From: Christensenella timonensis
GTDB lineage: Bacteria; Bacillota; Clostridia; Christensenellales; Christensenellaceae
Direction of reading: 5' to 3'
DNA: 64,000 nt
NCBI RefSeq assembly: GCF_900087015.1
Contig: NZ_FLKP01000002.1
Location: 1,054,001-1,118,000 of the forward strand
Shown piece after piece: positions 16,100-24,890 of this stretch (position 1 is the first letter of the stretch; each line of letters opens with the position of its first letter). A program made the position numbers and the translations under genes. The notes beneath the pieces were generated by a model, which did no database searches, was not told the DNA's origin, and saw nothing but the letters and a program-made list of their open reading frames with translations.

Positions 16100-17842
16100 A
16101 TGCAAAAGCTCGCAAAATATCTGAAAAATTACAAAAAAGAAGTGATCCTGGGGCCGATTTTCAAGCTTATTGAGGCGATATTGGAGCTGATCGTCCCGTT
16201 GATCATGGCCAATATCATCGATATCGGCATCAAAGGATCGGACAGCGGCTATGTGTGGCGTATGGGAGGACTGATGATCGCTTTGGCGGCGATCGGGCTG
16301 ACGTGCGCGCTCATCTGCCAGTTTTTTGCCGCCAAGGCGTCGCAGGGCTTCGGTACGGATCTGCGCAACAAGCTGTTTGCGCACATCAACAGTTTGTCGC
16401 ACGCAGAGATCGATAAGCTGGGTACGCCGTCGCTCATTACGCGTATCACCAACGATGTGAACCAGCTGCAGGTGGCGGTGGCAATGCTCATCCGCCTGGT
16501 GATCCGCGCGCCGTTTCTGGTGATTGGCGCGACGGTCATGGCGATGGTCATCGATTTACAGCTGTCGCTTATATTTATCGCAGCGGCGGCAGGCATCGCA
16601 GTGGTGCTGTACCTGGTTATGAGCCGCAGCGTACCCTTTTACAACACGATCCAGAAGCTTCTGGACAGGATATCATTGGTAACGCGTGAGAACCTTTCGG
16701 GCGCGCGCGTCATTCGTGCGTTCTCCAAACAGAAAAAGGAGAGGGAGCGCTTTGCACAGGCAGCCGGCGAGCAGCAGGAGGCGGCAGTACGCGTGGGAAA
16801 AATATCCGCGCTGTTAAACCCGCTCACCTACCTGATCGTCAATTTGGGGATCGTGGCTATTATCTGGTTCGGCGGCGGCGCGGTCAACACCGGACATCTG
16901 GAGCAGGGACAGATCGTGGCGCTTGTCAATTATATGACGCAGATATTATTGGCGCTTATCGTGGTGGCCAACCTGGTCATCATTTTTACGCGTGCTTCCG
17001 CATCGGCGGCGCGCGTCAATGAGGTATTGGATACGAGCAGTAGCTTAAGTGATGCGGGCAATGGCAACAGCGGTGCTCAAAAGATCGAAGATGCGCCGAA
17101 GATCGAATTTGAGCGGGTTTTTTTCCGCTATGGAAACAACGGCGGGGAATGGGCGCTGAAGGATATTTCCTTGCGCATTTACAGGGGGCAGACGGTCGGC
17201 GTGATCGGCGGGACGGGCAGCGGAAAATCCACGCTTGTCAACCTGATCCCACGGTTTTACGATGCTTCACAGGGCCGCGTGCTGATGGACGGCGTAAATG
17301 TGCGCGACTATACGTTGCCTGGGCTGCGCGGGGAGATCGGTATCGTGCCGCAGCGTGCGGTGTTGTTTACTGGGACGATACGCGACAATATGCGTTGGCG
17401 GGATGAAAACGCCACCGATGGGCAGATTATAGAAGCGCTCAAGGTAGCGCAGGCCTGGGAGTTTGTGGAAAAGCTGCCGCAAACGCTGGATACGATGATC
17501 CAGCAGGGCGGACAGAATCTTTCGGGAGGACAAAAGCAAAGGCTGACCATTGCACGGGCGATTGTGGGCGGCCCGCAGATACTGATCTTGGACGACAGCG
17601 CCTCGGCGCTGGATTTTGCGACGGATGCGGCGCTCAGGAAAGCGATCCGCCGGTTTGGAAACGGGATTACGGTGATCATGGTTTCCCAGCGCGCGACCAC
17701 CGTGAAAAATGCGGATAAGATCATCGTCATGGACGAAGGCGCAGTCGCAGGGATCGGCACGCATGACGAGCTGTTTGAGGACAATGAAATATACCGCGAG
17801 ATTTGTTTGTCCCAGTTTGAGAGAAACGAGGTGGGCAAATGA
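16100..17842 (+). CDS. ABC exporter half-transporter, degenerate-site subunit
   Basis: A 580-residue TMD-NBD fusion (six membrane segments to about 320, NBD from about 340). Walker A is GGTGSGKST and the signature LSGGQKQRL is intact, but the Walker B reads LILDDSASALD with Asp499 in place of the catalytic Glu, and the H-loop is VSQR with Gln530 in place of His. These are the marks of the non-catalytic partner in heterodimeric exporters such as BmrCD or TM287/288. The partner follows with a four-base overlap. Substrates are usually lipophilic drugs or lipids. ATG 16100 is preferred to the upstream GTG at 16082. Confidence 0.93.
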   Translation: MQKLAKYLKNYKKEVILGPIFKLIEAILELIVPLIMANIIDIGIKGSDSGYVWRMGGLMIALAAIGLTCALICQFFAAKASQGFGTDLRNKLFAHINSLSHAEIDKLGTPSLITRITNDVNQLQVAVAMLIRLVIRAPFLVIGATVMAMVIDLQLSLIFIAAAAGIAVVLYLVMSRSVPFYNTIQKLLDRISLVTRENLSGARVIRAFSKQKKERERFAQAAGEQQEAAVRVGKISALLNPLTYLIVNLGIVAIIWFGGGAVNTGHLEQGQIVALVNYMTQILLALIVVANLVIIFTRASASAARVNEVLDTSSSLSDAGNGNSGAQKIEDAPKIEFERVFFRYGNNGGEWALKDISLRIYRGQTVGVIGGTGSGKSTLVNLIPRFYDASQGRVLMDGVNVRDYTLPGLRGEIGIVPQRAVLFTGTIRDNMRWRDENATDGQIIEALKVAQAWEFVEKLPQTLDTMIQQGGQNLSGGQKQRLTIARAIVGGPQILILDDSASALDFATDAALRKAIRRFGNGITVIMVSQRATTVKNADKIIVMDEGAVAGIGTHDELFEDNEIYREICLSQFERNEVGK

Positions 17843-19578
17843 ACAGGCATGTGTTAAAACGTTTGTTCGGATATTTGAAGCCGTATGCCGCCTTCCTCGT
17901 ATTTGCACTGATAAGTGCGGTCGTGAATGTGGCTATGACGTTATGGGCGCCGGTATTGATCGGACAGGCGGTGGATCTGATCGTCGGTACGGGAAACGTT
18001 GCTTTTGCAAAGATTCTCCCCATACTGGCGGCGCTGGGCGTGGCGATCGGCCTTGCAGTCCTGTTCCAGTGGCTGATGACCCTGTGTACCAACCAGGCGA
18101 CATACCGCACGGTGCGCGATTTGCGCGTAGACGTATTCAATAAATTGACGGAAGTTCCTTTCAGGGCCATCGATGGGCGGCCGCACGGAGACTTGATCAG
18201 CCGGGTAGTGAACGATATCGACCAGATATCGGATGGGTTGCTGCAAGGCTTTTCGCAGCTTTTTACAGGGATCGTCACGATCGTCGGCACGCTGCTCTTC
18301 ATGCTGTCCATCAATGTATCCATCGCACTGGTGGTGATCCTTGTCACGCCGCTTTCGTTCTTTGTAGCGGCCTTTATCGCCAAGCGTTCCTACAATATGT
18401 TCCGCAAGCAGGCGGAGGTGCGCGGGGAGATCGGCGGGTACGTGGAGGAAATGATCGGCAACCAGAAGGTCGTCAAAGCCTTTGGATATGAGGAAAAAGC
18501 GCAGCGGAAATTTGAAGAGATCAATGGCAGGCTTTATTATTTCGGCGTGCGCTCGCAGTTTTATTCGTCCATGACCAACCCATGCACGCGTTTCGTAAAC
18601 GCGATCGTCTATGCCGCGGTCGGGATCGTGGGTGCGCTGACAGCGATCGCAGGCGGTATTTCCATCGGGCAGCTGACCAGCTTTTTGATCTATGCGAACC
18701 AATATACCAAGCCGTTCAACGAGATATCCGGCGTGGTGACGGAGCTGCAAAACGCGTTCGCCTCCGCGCGGCGCGTATTTGAGATATTGGATGAGCCGGA
18801 GCAGACGCCGGACAAAAGGGACGCGATAGTGATGACAAAAAGCGACGGCCGCGTAGAAATGAAAGACGTATCCTTTTCCTATACGCCGGACAGGAAGCTG
18901 ATCGAGGGACTGAACCTGGTCACAAAATCGGGTGAGCGCGTGGCGATCGTCGGCCCCACAGGCAGCGGCAAGACGACGATCATCAATCTGTTGATGCGCT
19001 TTTATGATGTAGACAAGGGAGAAATCAGTATCGATGGGGTGGATATCAGGACGATCACCCGCAACAGCATGCGCAGTATGTATGGGATGGTGCTGCAGGA
19101 AACATGGCTTTTTGCAGGCAGCGTGCGCGATAATATTGCCTATGGCAAGCCGGGTGCGACGGAGGATGAGATCATCGCCGCGGCGAAGGCGGCCCATGCC
19201 CACGGCTTTATTATGCGTTTGAAGGACGGATATGACACCATCATCGCAGAGGACGGCGGGAATATTTCGCAGGGACAAAAGCAGCTGTTGTGTATTGCGC
19301 GGGTGATGCTGGTGGAGCCGCCGATGCTGATCCTTGACGAGGCGACAAGCAGCATCGATACGCGTACGGAAATGCAGATACAGCGTGCGTTTGAGAAGCT
19401 GATGGAAGGACGCACGAGCTTTGTGGTGGCGCACCGCCTGTCCACCATCCGCGAGTCGGACTGTATCCTCGTCATGCGCGACGGGCATATCGTAGAGCAG
19501 GGCACACACGATGAATTGCTTGCAAGGAAGGGATTTTATGCGCGGCTTTATAACAGTCAGTTTGAAAAAGAGGGTTAG
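17839..19578 (+). CDS. ABC exporter half-transporter, catalytic subunit
   Basis: A 579-residue TMD-NBD protein pairing with the preceding gene. Walker A GPTGSGKTT, Walker B LILDEATSSID with catalytic Glu, and VAHRLSTI with the H-loop His are all canonical, while its signature reads ISQGQKQLL instead of LSGGQ. The pair therefore has one good site (this Walker A/B with the partner's LSGGQ) and one degenerate site, as in known heterodimeric multidrug exporters. ATGA overlap ensures equal translation. Confidence 0.94.
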   Translation: MNRHVLKRLFGYLKPYAAFLVFALISAVVNVAMTLWAPVLIGQAVDLIVGTGNVAFAKILPILAALGVAIGLAVLFQWLMTLCTNQATYRTVRDLRVDVFNKLTEVPFRAIDGRPHGDLISRVVNDIDQISDGLLQGFSQLFTGIVTIVGTLLFMLSINVSIALVVILVTPLSFFVAAFIAKRSYNMFRKQAEVRGEIGGYVEEMIGNQKVVKAFGYEEKAQRKFEEINGRLYYFGVRSQFYSSMTNPCTRFVNAIVYAAVGIVGALTAIAGGISIGQLTSFLIYANQYTKPFNEISGVVTELQNAFASARRVFEILDEPEQTPDKRDAIVMTKSDGRVEMKDVSFSYTPDRKLIEGLNLVTKSGERVAIVGPTGSGKTTIINLLMRFYDVDKGEISIDGVDIRTITRNSMRSMYGMVLQETWLFAGSVRDNIAYGKPGATEDEIIAAAKAAHAHGFIMRLKDGYDTIIAEDGGNISQGQKQLLCIARVMLVEPPMLILDEATSSIDTRTEMQIQRAFEKLMEGRTSFVVAHRLSTIRESDCILVMRDGHIVEQGTHDELLARKGFYARLYNSQFEKEG

Positions 19579-19622
19579 AGCGGCTGGTTTGTGTCTACAT
19601 ATAAAAAAAAGAGGTAGACAGT

Positions 19623-19805
19623 ATGCTTGAAAAATTGATTGCACGTGTAAATGAAACAAACAAGGAACTCATCTTAGGCGCACTGGAGGAATGCGAGACG
19701 CCGGAAGATATCAACCGGGTGGCGGAAGCCTACGGCATCGATATTTCTGATGCGGAAATGGATTACCTGCTGAACCGTAAGCAAGGGGAGACCTGCTCCG
19801 AATAA
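19623..19805 (+). CDS. Small acidic protein, Nif11-like
   Basis: A 60-residue acidic protein with GAGGT before its ATG. Residues 25-51 (ETPEDINRVAEAYGIDISDA then EMDYLLN) have the helix-turn-helix pattern seen in Nif11-type leader domains. It ends ETCSE, with one Cys and no double-Gly cleavage site or core-like tail, and no peptide-modifying enzyme is near, so a RiPP precursor is not supported. It lies 44 bases after the exporter pair and is probably co-transcribed. Function unknown. Confidence 0.6.
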   Translation: MLEKLIARVNETNKELILGALEECETPEDINRVAEAYGIDISDAEMDYLLNRKQGETCSE

Positions 19806-19835
19806 CGCAATATCCGGAGCTGTACACGGGAAGAT

Positions 19836-21434
19836 TCAATAGATATTCCCGCCGTATTCCTCAATAAATTCTTCGTAAGTGCCTTGTTTATCGATGATAC
19901 CGTCCGGGGTAAAGCGGATGATTCGGTTGGCGATGGTATCGATGAATTCGTGGTCGTGCGAGGCAAACAGGATCGCGCCTTTGAAATCCACCAATCCATT
20001 GTTGACAGCGGTGATGGATTCGAGATCCAGATGGTTGGTCGGCTGGTCCAGCACGAGCACGTTGGAGCCGAACATCATCATGCGCGACAGCATACAGCGT
20101 ACGCGCTCGCCGCCCGACAGGACGCCTACCTGCTTAAAAACGTCCTCGCCGGAAAAGAGCATGCGCCCGCAAAAGCCGCGCAAATACGTTTCGGTCGTAT
20201 CTTTTGAATATTGCCGAAGCCAGTCGAGGATATTCAGGTCGCATCCGTCGAAGAATGCAGAATTATCTTTGGGGAAATAGGACTGCGTTGTCGTCCCGCC
20301 CCATTTGAAGGTTCCCTCGTCGCTCTCCATCTCGCCCATCAATATCTGGAAAAGGGTAGTCGCTGCGATCTCGGTATCTCCCAAGAACGCGATCTTATCC
20401 TCGCGTCCCATGACAAAGCTTACGTTATTCAACACTTTTTCGCCGTCGATCGTCTTGGAAAGCCCTTCGACGGTAAGCACTTCCTTGCCGATCCCGCGGT
20501 CGGGCGTAAAGCCAACGAACGGATAGCGGCGGGAGGAAGCGGGCATTTCTTCAAACTCAAGCTTCTCCAAAAGCTTTTTGCGCGAGGTCGCCTGCCTTGA
20601 CTTGGATTTATTGGCGGAGAAACGTTGGATGAATGCCTGCAGCTCCTTCGCCTTTTCTTCGTTCTTCTTGTTTTGGTCGCGCGTCATTTTCTGGATCAGT
20701 TGGCTGGATTCGTACCAGAACTCATAGTTGCCCACATACATTTTGATCTTGCCAAAATCGATATCCACCATGTGCGTGCAAACCGTGTTCAGGAAGTGGC
20801 GGTCGTGCGATACGATGATCAGCGTCCCCTCGTAATCCATCAGGAAATCTTCCAGCCAGTGTACGCTCGCGACGTCAAGGTGGTTGGTCGGCTCGTCTAA
20901 AAGGATGATATCCGGCTTGCCGAACAGCGCCTGCGCGAGCAGCACCTTGATTTTTTCATTATCCGGCAGGGAGGACATCGGCTGGTAGAGGATGTCCTCG
21001 GAAAGCCCCAGCCCCTGGATCAGCTTGGATGCGTCGGATTCCGCCTCCCAGCCATTGAGCTCTGCAAATTCGCCTTCCAGCTCGCCCGCGCGGATGCCGT
21101 CCTCGTCTGAAAAGTCCGGCTTTGCATACAGTGCGTCTTTCTCCTTCGTGATCTCCGCAAGGCGGGGGTTGCCCATGATGATCGTCTCTAAAACCGTATA
21201 TTCATCGAACGCAAAATGATCCTGCTTTAAAACGGACATACGCGTGTTTTCCTGTATGTGCACATCGCCTGTCGTGGATTCCAGGTCGCCGGACAGGATG
21301 CGCAGGAAAGTCGACTTGCCCGCCCCGTTTGCACCGATGATGCCGTAACAGTTTCCCGGCGTAAATTTGAGGTTCACGCCTGAAAACAGGTTTGTTCCGC
21401 TGAAATTGAGACTCAAGTTTGTTACTGTTATCAT
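19836..21434 (-). CDS. ABC-F family ATPase, YbiT-like
   Basis: A 532-residue soluble protein with two NBDs and a linker rich in basic residues (FSANKSKSRQATSRKKLLEK), collinear with E. coli YbiT. ABC-F proteins bind the ribosomal E site and modulate elongation or protect against antibiotics. NBD1 has Walker A GANGAGKST and Walker B ILLDEPTNHLD but a degenerate signature (SSLPDNEKIK), a family trait. NBD2 keeps LSGGERVR but its P-loop reads GDTEIAATT (352-360, no Lys) and its Walker B is LVLDQPTNHLD with Gln464 for the catalytic Glu. Only one composite ATP site can be active. No membrane segments. Resistance function cannot be inferred. Confidence 0.93.
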   Translation of the reverse strand: MITVTNLSLNFSGTNLFSGVNLKFTPGNCYGIIGANGAGKSTFLRILSGDLESTTGDVHIQENTRMSVLKQDHFAFDEYTVLETIIMGNPRLAEITKEKDALYAKPDFSDEDGIRAGELEGEFAELNGWEAESDASKLIQGLGLSEDILYQPMSSLPDNEKIKVLLAQALFGKPDIILLDEPTNHLDVASVHWLEDFLMDYEGTLIIVSHDRHFLNTVCTHMVDIDFGKIKMYVGNYEFWYESSQLIQKMTRDQNKKNEEKAKELQAFIQRFSANKSKSRQATSRKKLLEKLEFEEMPASSRRYPFVGFTPDRGIGKEVLTVEGLSKTIDGEKVLNNVSFVMGREDKIAFLGDTEIAATTLFQILMGEMESDEGTFKWGGTTTQSYFPKDNSAFFDGCDLNILDWLRQYSKDTTETYLRGFCGRMLFSGEDVFKQVGVLSGGERVRCMLSRMMMFGSNVLVLDQPTNHLDLESITAVNNGLVDFKGAILFASHDHEFIDTIANRIIRFTPDGIIDKQGTYEEFIEEYGGNIY

Positions 21435-21472
21435 TTCTTACTCCGTTTACTGTTTTTTACCCAATTCTGTCC

Positions 21473-21481
21473 ATTATACCA
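21473..21481 (-). promoter_or_regulatory. Extended -10 of the ABC-F gene
   Basis: Minus-strand TGGTATAAT, with TTAACA about 18 bases upstream as a weak -35, about 40 bases before the ATG. Confidence 0.45.
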
Positions 21482-21532
21482 TAAAACGGGTGGATATGTT
21501 AAAATATAGATATTAATTTAACAAAGGACAAT

Positions 21533-22585
21533 ATGCAGGTCAGGGAAACGGTATCAGTCTGGCAAAAGCTGGAGCAGGCAAAAAAGCCGATCGTGCTTTA
21601 CGGCATGGGAGACGGCGCGGATAAAATATTGAATGAGCTGGGCAGGCGGGGGATCCCTGCCGCGGGCGTCTTTGCCAGCGATGAATTTTGCCGCGGACAG
21701 ACGTTCCGGGGCTTTGGGGTGACGAATTATGCGCAGGCAAAGGAACGGTTTGGCGACATGATCGTGCTGGTCGCGTTCGGGACGCAGCTCCCGGAGGTAA
21801 TGGAGCGTATCAAAAGGATCGCAAAGGAGCAGGAGCTTTATGCGCCGGATGTTCCTGTTGCGGGAGGGGAAGCCGTTTTTGACAAAGCGTTCCTGGAAAA
21901 ATACCGCGATGCCTTTGAAACGGCATACGGCTTGTTGGCTGACGGGCTGTCCAGAAGGACGTTTACCAACATGATCGATTATAAATTGAGCGGGAAACTT
22001 TCTTACCTGCTGGACTGCGAAAGCAGTGCATCGGAGGCATACGGAAATATTTTAAGGCTCCAAGATGATGAAATTTATGTGGACGCAGGCGCATATACGG
22101 GGGATACGGTAAAGGAATTCCTGCATTATGCGGGAAGTTATCGCCGGATCGTGGCCATAGAACCGGATGAAAAGAACTTTGTAAAGCTGGAAAAAAATAC
22201 ACGGGGGATGCACGGCCTGTCTTTGTATCACTGCGCTGCCTATGACAAGGATATGCAGGTCAGCTTTGACACCCGCGGCGGGCGCAATTCGTCGGTCGGC
22301 GGGCGGGGAAAGCCGGTGTGTGCACGGCGTATCGACGATCTTCTTGCGGGAAGGGCGGCAACATATATCAAGATGGATGTGGAAGGGCAGGAAGAAGCGG
22401 CGCTGTTGGGCGCGCGCAGGACGATTACGGGTCATAAGCCGAAGCTGCTCGTTTCCGCATACCACAGGAATAACGACCTGTTCCGTATCCCGCTGCTGGT
22501 AAAAGAAATGCGGGAAGATTACAAAGTATTCCTGCGGCACTTTCCCTATATTCCCGCATGGGACACCAATTATTATTTCATATGA
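21533..22585 (+). CDS. FkbM-family methyltransferase
   Basis: A 350-residue protein. The C-terminal two thirds (about 175-345) is an FkbM SAM-dependent O-methyltransferase: IYVDAGAYTGDTVKEFL is motif I, RIVAIEPDEKNF gives the acidic residue after strand 2, and TYIKMDVEGQEEAALLGA is the characteristic KMDVEG block. The N-terminal part (about 1-110, KPIVLYGMGDGADKILNELG) looks like a Rossmann-like nucleotide or sugar-binding segment. FkbM enzymes methylate sugar or polyketide hydroxyls. Substrate unknown; AAGGA precedes the ATG. Divergent from the ABC-F gene. Confidence 0.85.
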   Translation: MQVRETVSVWQKLEQAKKPIVLYGMGDGADKILNELGRRGIPAAGVFASDEFCRGQTFRGFGVTNYAQAKERFGDMIVLVAFGTQLPEVMERIKRIAKEQELYAPDVPVAGGEAVFDKAFLEKYRDAFETAYGLLADGLSRRTFTNMIDYKLSGKLSYLLDCESSASEAYGNILRLQDDEIYVDAGAYTGDTVKEFLHYAGSYRRIVAIEPDEKNFVKLEKNTRGMHGLSLYHCAAYDKDMQVSFDTRGGRNSSVGGRGKPVCARRIDDLLAGRAATYIKMDVEGQEEAALLGARRTITGHKPKLLVSAYHRNNDLFRIPLLVKEMREDYKVFLRHFPYIPAWDTNYYFI

Positions 22586-22597
22586 AAACCGGCCTGG

Positions 22598-22948
22598 TCA
22601 AGCCGGTGGGGCAGAATCCCGGCCGGTTGCTTCCAGCTTGAAAATCACGGGGCGCAGGCCGTCGTTACAGCTTACGATGGCGATGCCGGGCTGCTTGATC
22701 CAGTCGCCGTAATAGAACCGGAAATCTTCCGCGCCGTGGGCGAGTGCAAACACATATTGGTAGATGGCCTTCCAGGCTTCGTCGCACAGCCCGTCGGGCC
22801 TTGCGTAGTCTGCATAAAAGACCTGCCCGGGTTTGAGCATCGGGCATGGGCCCAGGCCATCGACGCCGTATTCAGCGGCCAGCTCCTGGTCGAGCGTTGT
22901 CTTTAATACCGTGATCTTTACCTGTTTCATGTGTTTGGGATTTTTCAT
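22598..22948 (-). CDS. TIGR04076-family protein
   Basis: A 116-residue soluble protein recognised by CDEAWKAIYQYVFALAHG and YYGDWIKQPGIAIVSCNDGL, hallmarks of the TIGR04076 family of short clostridial proteins of unknown function. Conserved Cys residues (CPML, LCDEAW, SCNDG) could bind a metal or cluster; this is speculation. GGAGG six bases upstream supports the start at 22948. A TGTTATAAT -10 lies just upstream, next to the terminator of the MacB operon, so it is its own unit. Confidence 0.8.
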   Translation of the reverse strand: MKNPKHMKQVKITVLKTTLDQELAAEYGVDGLGPCPMLKPGQVFYADYARPDGLCDEAWKAIYQYVFALAHGAEDFRFYYGDWIKQPGIAIVSCNDGLRPVIFKLEATGRDSAPPA

Positions 22949-22981
22949 AACCGATTCCTCCGTTCTTTTCTCGATTATAAC

Positions 22982-23028
22982 ACAAAAGAAAAGACGTGCG
23001 CCGGTATTTTATCCGGAGGCACGTCTTT
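22982..23028 (-). terminator. Terminator of the MacB-type efflux operon
   Basis: Minus-strand AAAGACGTGC and GCACGTCTTT arms with internal pairing, followed by TTTTCTTTT. Confidence 0.8.
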
Positions 23029-23040
23029 GCAAATGCCGGC

Positions 23041-24207
23041 TTACTCTGTCCGGAGCGCGTCGATGGGAGCCATCTTCGCCGCTTTATTGGCAGGATTGAT
23101 CCCAAAGATCACACCGATGGCCATCGAGAAGGCCACGGCAAGCAGCGTGATGTTGCCGGACATGGTATAGGCCGTATCCAGCGCGGCCGACAGGATCGTG
23201 AGCAGCCCCCATGAGGCGGCAACGCCGATCAGCCCGCCCAACGTACTTACGACCAGGGCTTCGATCAGGAATTGAAGCAAAATACGTTTTCGTCCCGCGC
23301 CGATCGCTTTGCGGATCCCGATTTCCCGTGTGCGCTCAGCAACGGAAACCAGCATGATGTTCATGATGCCAATGCCGCCCACGAGCAGCGAGATGCCCGC
23401 GATGCCGCCAAACATGAGCGCCATCGTATCGGTGATGGAATCCATGGATTCCAGGATCGTCGACTGGTTCATGATGGAAAAGGCATCTTCATCTTTGAAC
23501 TTTGCCATCAGTGCGGCAGTGACGTCCTCCTCCGCCTGGTCGACCAGCGTAGCGTCGCTGGCCGTCAGCGTAAAGGAGGTCACGCCCGGGATGTAAAACA
23601 TACGCTGGGCGGTGGTGTAGGGGATGATGATGTTGCTGTTTTCCGAGCCCATCAGGCTTTCGCCCGCATCCTCGAGCACACCGACGACAAGGAAGCTGCG
23701 CCCATCGACAGAGATGGTCTCCCCGACGATATCTGTACGGCCGAACAGGTCGTCCGCCACGTCCGTACCGACAACAGCGACCGCAGAATTGTTTTCTACA
23801 TCCGGGGACTTTATGAACCGGCCCGACTGCACGGAAAGGTCGTTGATATCCGCGTAGGCAGGGACGCTGCCTACGACGGAAGCCGTGGCAGACGTATCGC
23901 CGGCCTTGAGCGTGGCGTTCTGCGCCGTGGTGGGCGCGGAAAAGCCGATGCTTTCGTATTCGTCCGCAAAGCCGGTGACCTCGGAAAGCGTCAGGGGCTG
24001 GTAGCGCGAACTGGTCACGGATACGCTGATGGTGCTCGCGCCCAGGTTCTCAAGCTCGGAAGTAACGGAGTTCGTTGTACTGGAGACGATAGAGACCAGT
24101 ACGACGACAGCCATGATGCCGATGATGATGCCCAGCATCGTCAGGAACGAACGCAATTTGTTGCCCAGTACGGAAGCAAATGCCATTCTGAATGATTGTA
24201 ATATCAT
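23041..24207 (-). CDS. MacB/FtsX-type ABC permease
   Basis: A 388-residue permease: one N-terminal membrane helix (MLGIIIGIMAVVVLVSI), a large extracellular domain (about 45-265), then three helices with the conserved ERTREIGIRKAIGAGRKRIL loop at about 285-304. This is the MacB/YknZ architecture for mechanotransmission of efflux. ATG 24207 overlaps the ATPase stop by four bases and is preferred over longer alternatives. It pairs with the ATPase and membrane-fusion protein upstream. Confidence 0.93.
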   Translation of the reverse strand: MILQSFRMAFASVLGNKLRSFLTMLGIIIGIMAVVVLVSIVSSTTNSVTSELENLGASTISVSVTSSRYQPLTLSEVTGFADEYESIGFSAPTTAQNATLKAGDTSATASVVGSVPAYADINDLSVQSGRFIKSPDVENNSAVAVVGTDVADDLFGRTDIVGETISVDGRSFLVVGVLEDAGESLMGSENSNIIIPYTTAQRMFYIPGVTSFTLTASDATLVDQAEEDVTAALMAKFKDEDAFSIMNQSTILESMDSITDTMALMFGGIAGISLLVGGIGIMNIMLVSVAERTREIGIRKAIGAGRKRILLQFLIEALVVSTLGGLIGVAASWGLLTILSAALDTAYTMSGNITLLAVAFSMAIGVIFGINPANKAAKMAPIDALRTE

Positions 24208-24878
24208 GCGCCCACATCCTCCATAACCTGGCCGTCCAATATCCTGATGCACCGTTGCGCTTGCCGCGCGATCTGGTCGTCGTGCGTGATCAGGACGATC
24301 GTGTTGCCGTTTTTATGGAGTTCGGAAAACAGCTCCAATATTTCCACTCCCGTTTTGTGGTCAAGGTTGCCGGTCGGTTCGTCCGCCAAGATCAACGACG
24401 GCTGCGTAACCAGCGCCCGTGCGATCGCTACGCGCTGCTGCTGGCCGCCGGAAAGCTCCGCGGGCTTGTGGTGGATACGGTCGGCAAGCCCCATGCGGGA
24501 CAGCGCCTCGACGGCGCGCCGGTTGTATTCTTTTTTGGGCACGCCCTGGTAGATGAGGGGGAGCTCCACATTTTCAAGAGCGCTCAATTTATTGAGCAGA
24601 TTGAAATTCTGGAATACGAAGCCGATCTTGAAGTTACGCACGCGCGTCAGCTCGTCCTCCGTATAATCGTCGATCTCCTGTCCGTCCAGAATATATTCGC
24701 CGCTGTCGGCCGTATCGAGGCAGCCGATGATATTCATCAGCGTGGATTTTCCGCTGCCCGACGGGCCTATGATGGCGACGAATTCGCCGTCGGCTATCCG
24801 GAGGGAAGCATGGTTTAAGGCATAGAGCTTCTCGTTCCCGATCTCATATATTTTGGACACGTCTTTCATCTGGATCAT
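24204..24878 (-). CDS. MacB/LolD-type ABC ATPase
   Basis: A 224-residue ATPase with Walker A GPSGSGKST, signature LSGGQQQRVAIARAL, Walker B LILADEPTGNLD and LITHDD. LADEPTGNLD is diagnostic of the MacB/LolD/FtsE group. AAGGAGG upstream supports the start. It lies 12 bases after the adaptor gene and overlaps the permease gene, forming a YknXYZ-like efflux operon for peptides, toxins or drugs. Confidence 0.95.
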   Translation of the reverse strand: MIQMKDVSKIYEIGNEKLYALNHASLRIADGEFVAIIGPSGSGKSTLMNIIGCLDTADSGEYILDGQEIDDYTEDELTRVRNFKIGFVFQNFNLLNKLSALENVELPLIYQGVPKKEYNRRAVEALSRMGLADRIHHKPAELSGGQQQRVAIARALVTQPSLILADEPTGNLDHKTGVEILELFSELHKNGNTIVLITHDDQIARQAQRCIRILDGQVMEDVGA

Positions 24879-24890
24879 AAGCTGCCCTCC

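Noticed and set aside
19623-19805. RiPP precursor gene
   Set aside because: No modifying enzyme, no peptidase domain on the exporter and no core peptide after the Nif11-like part.
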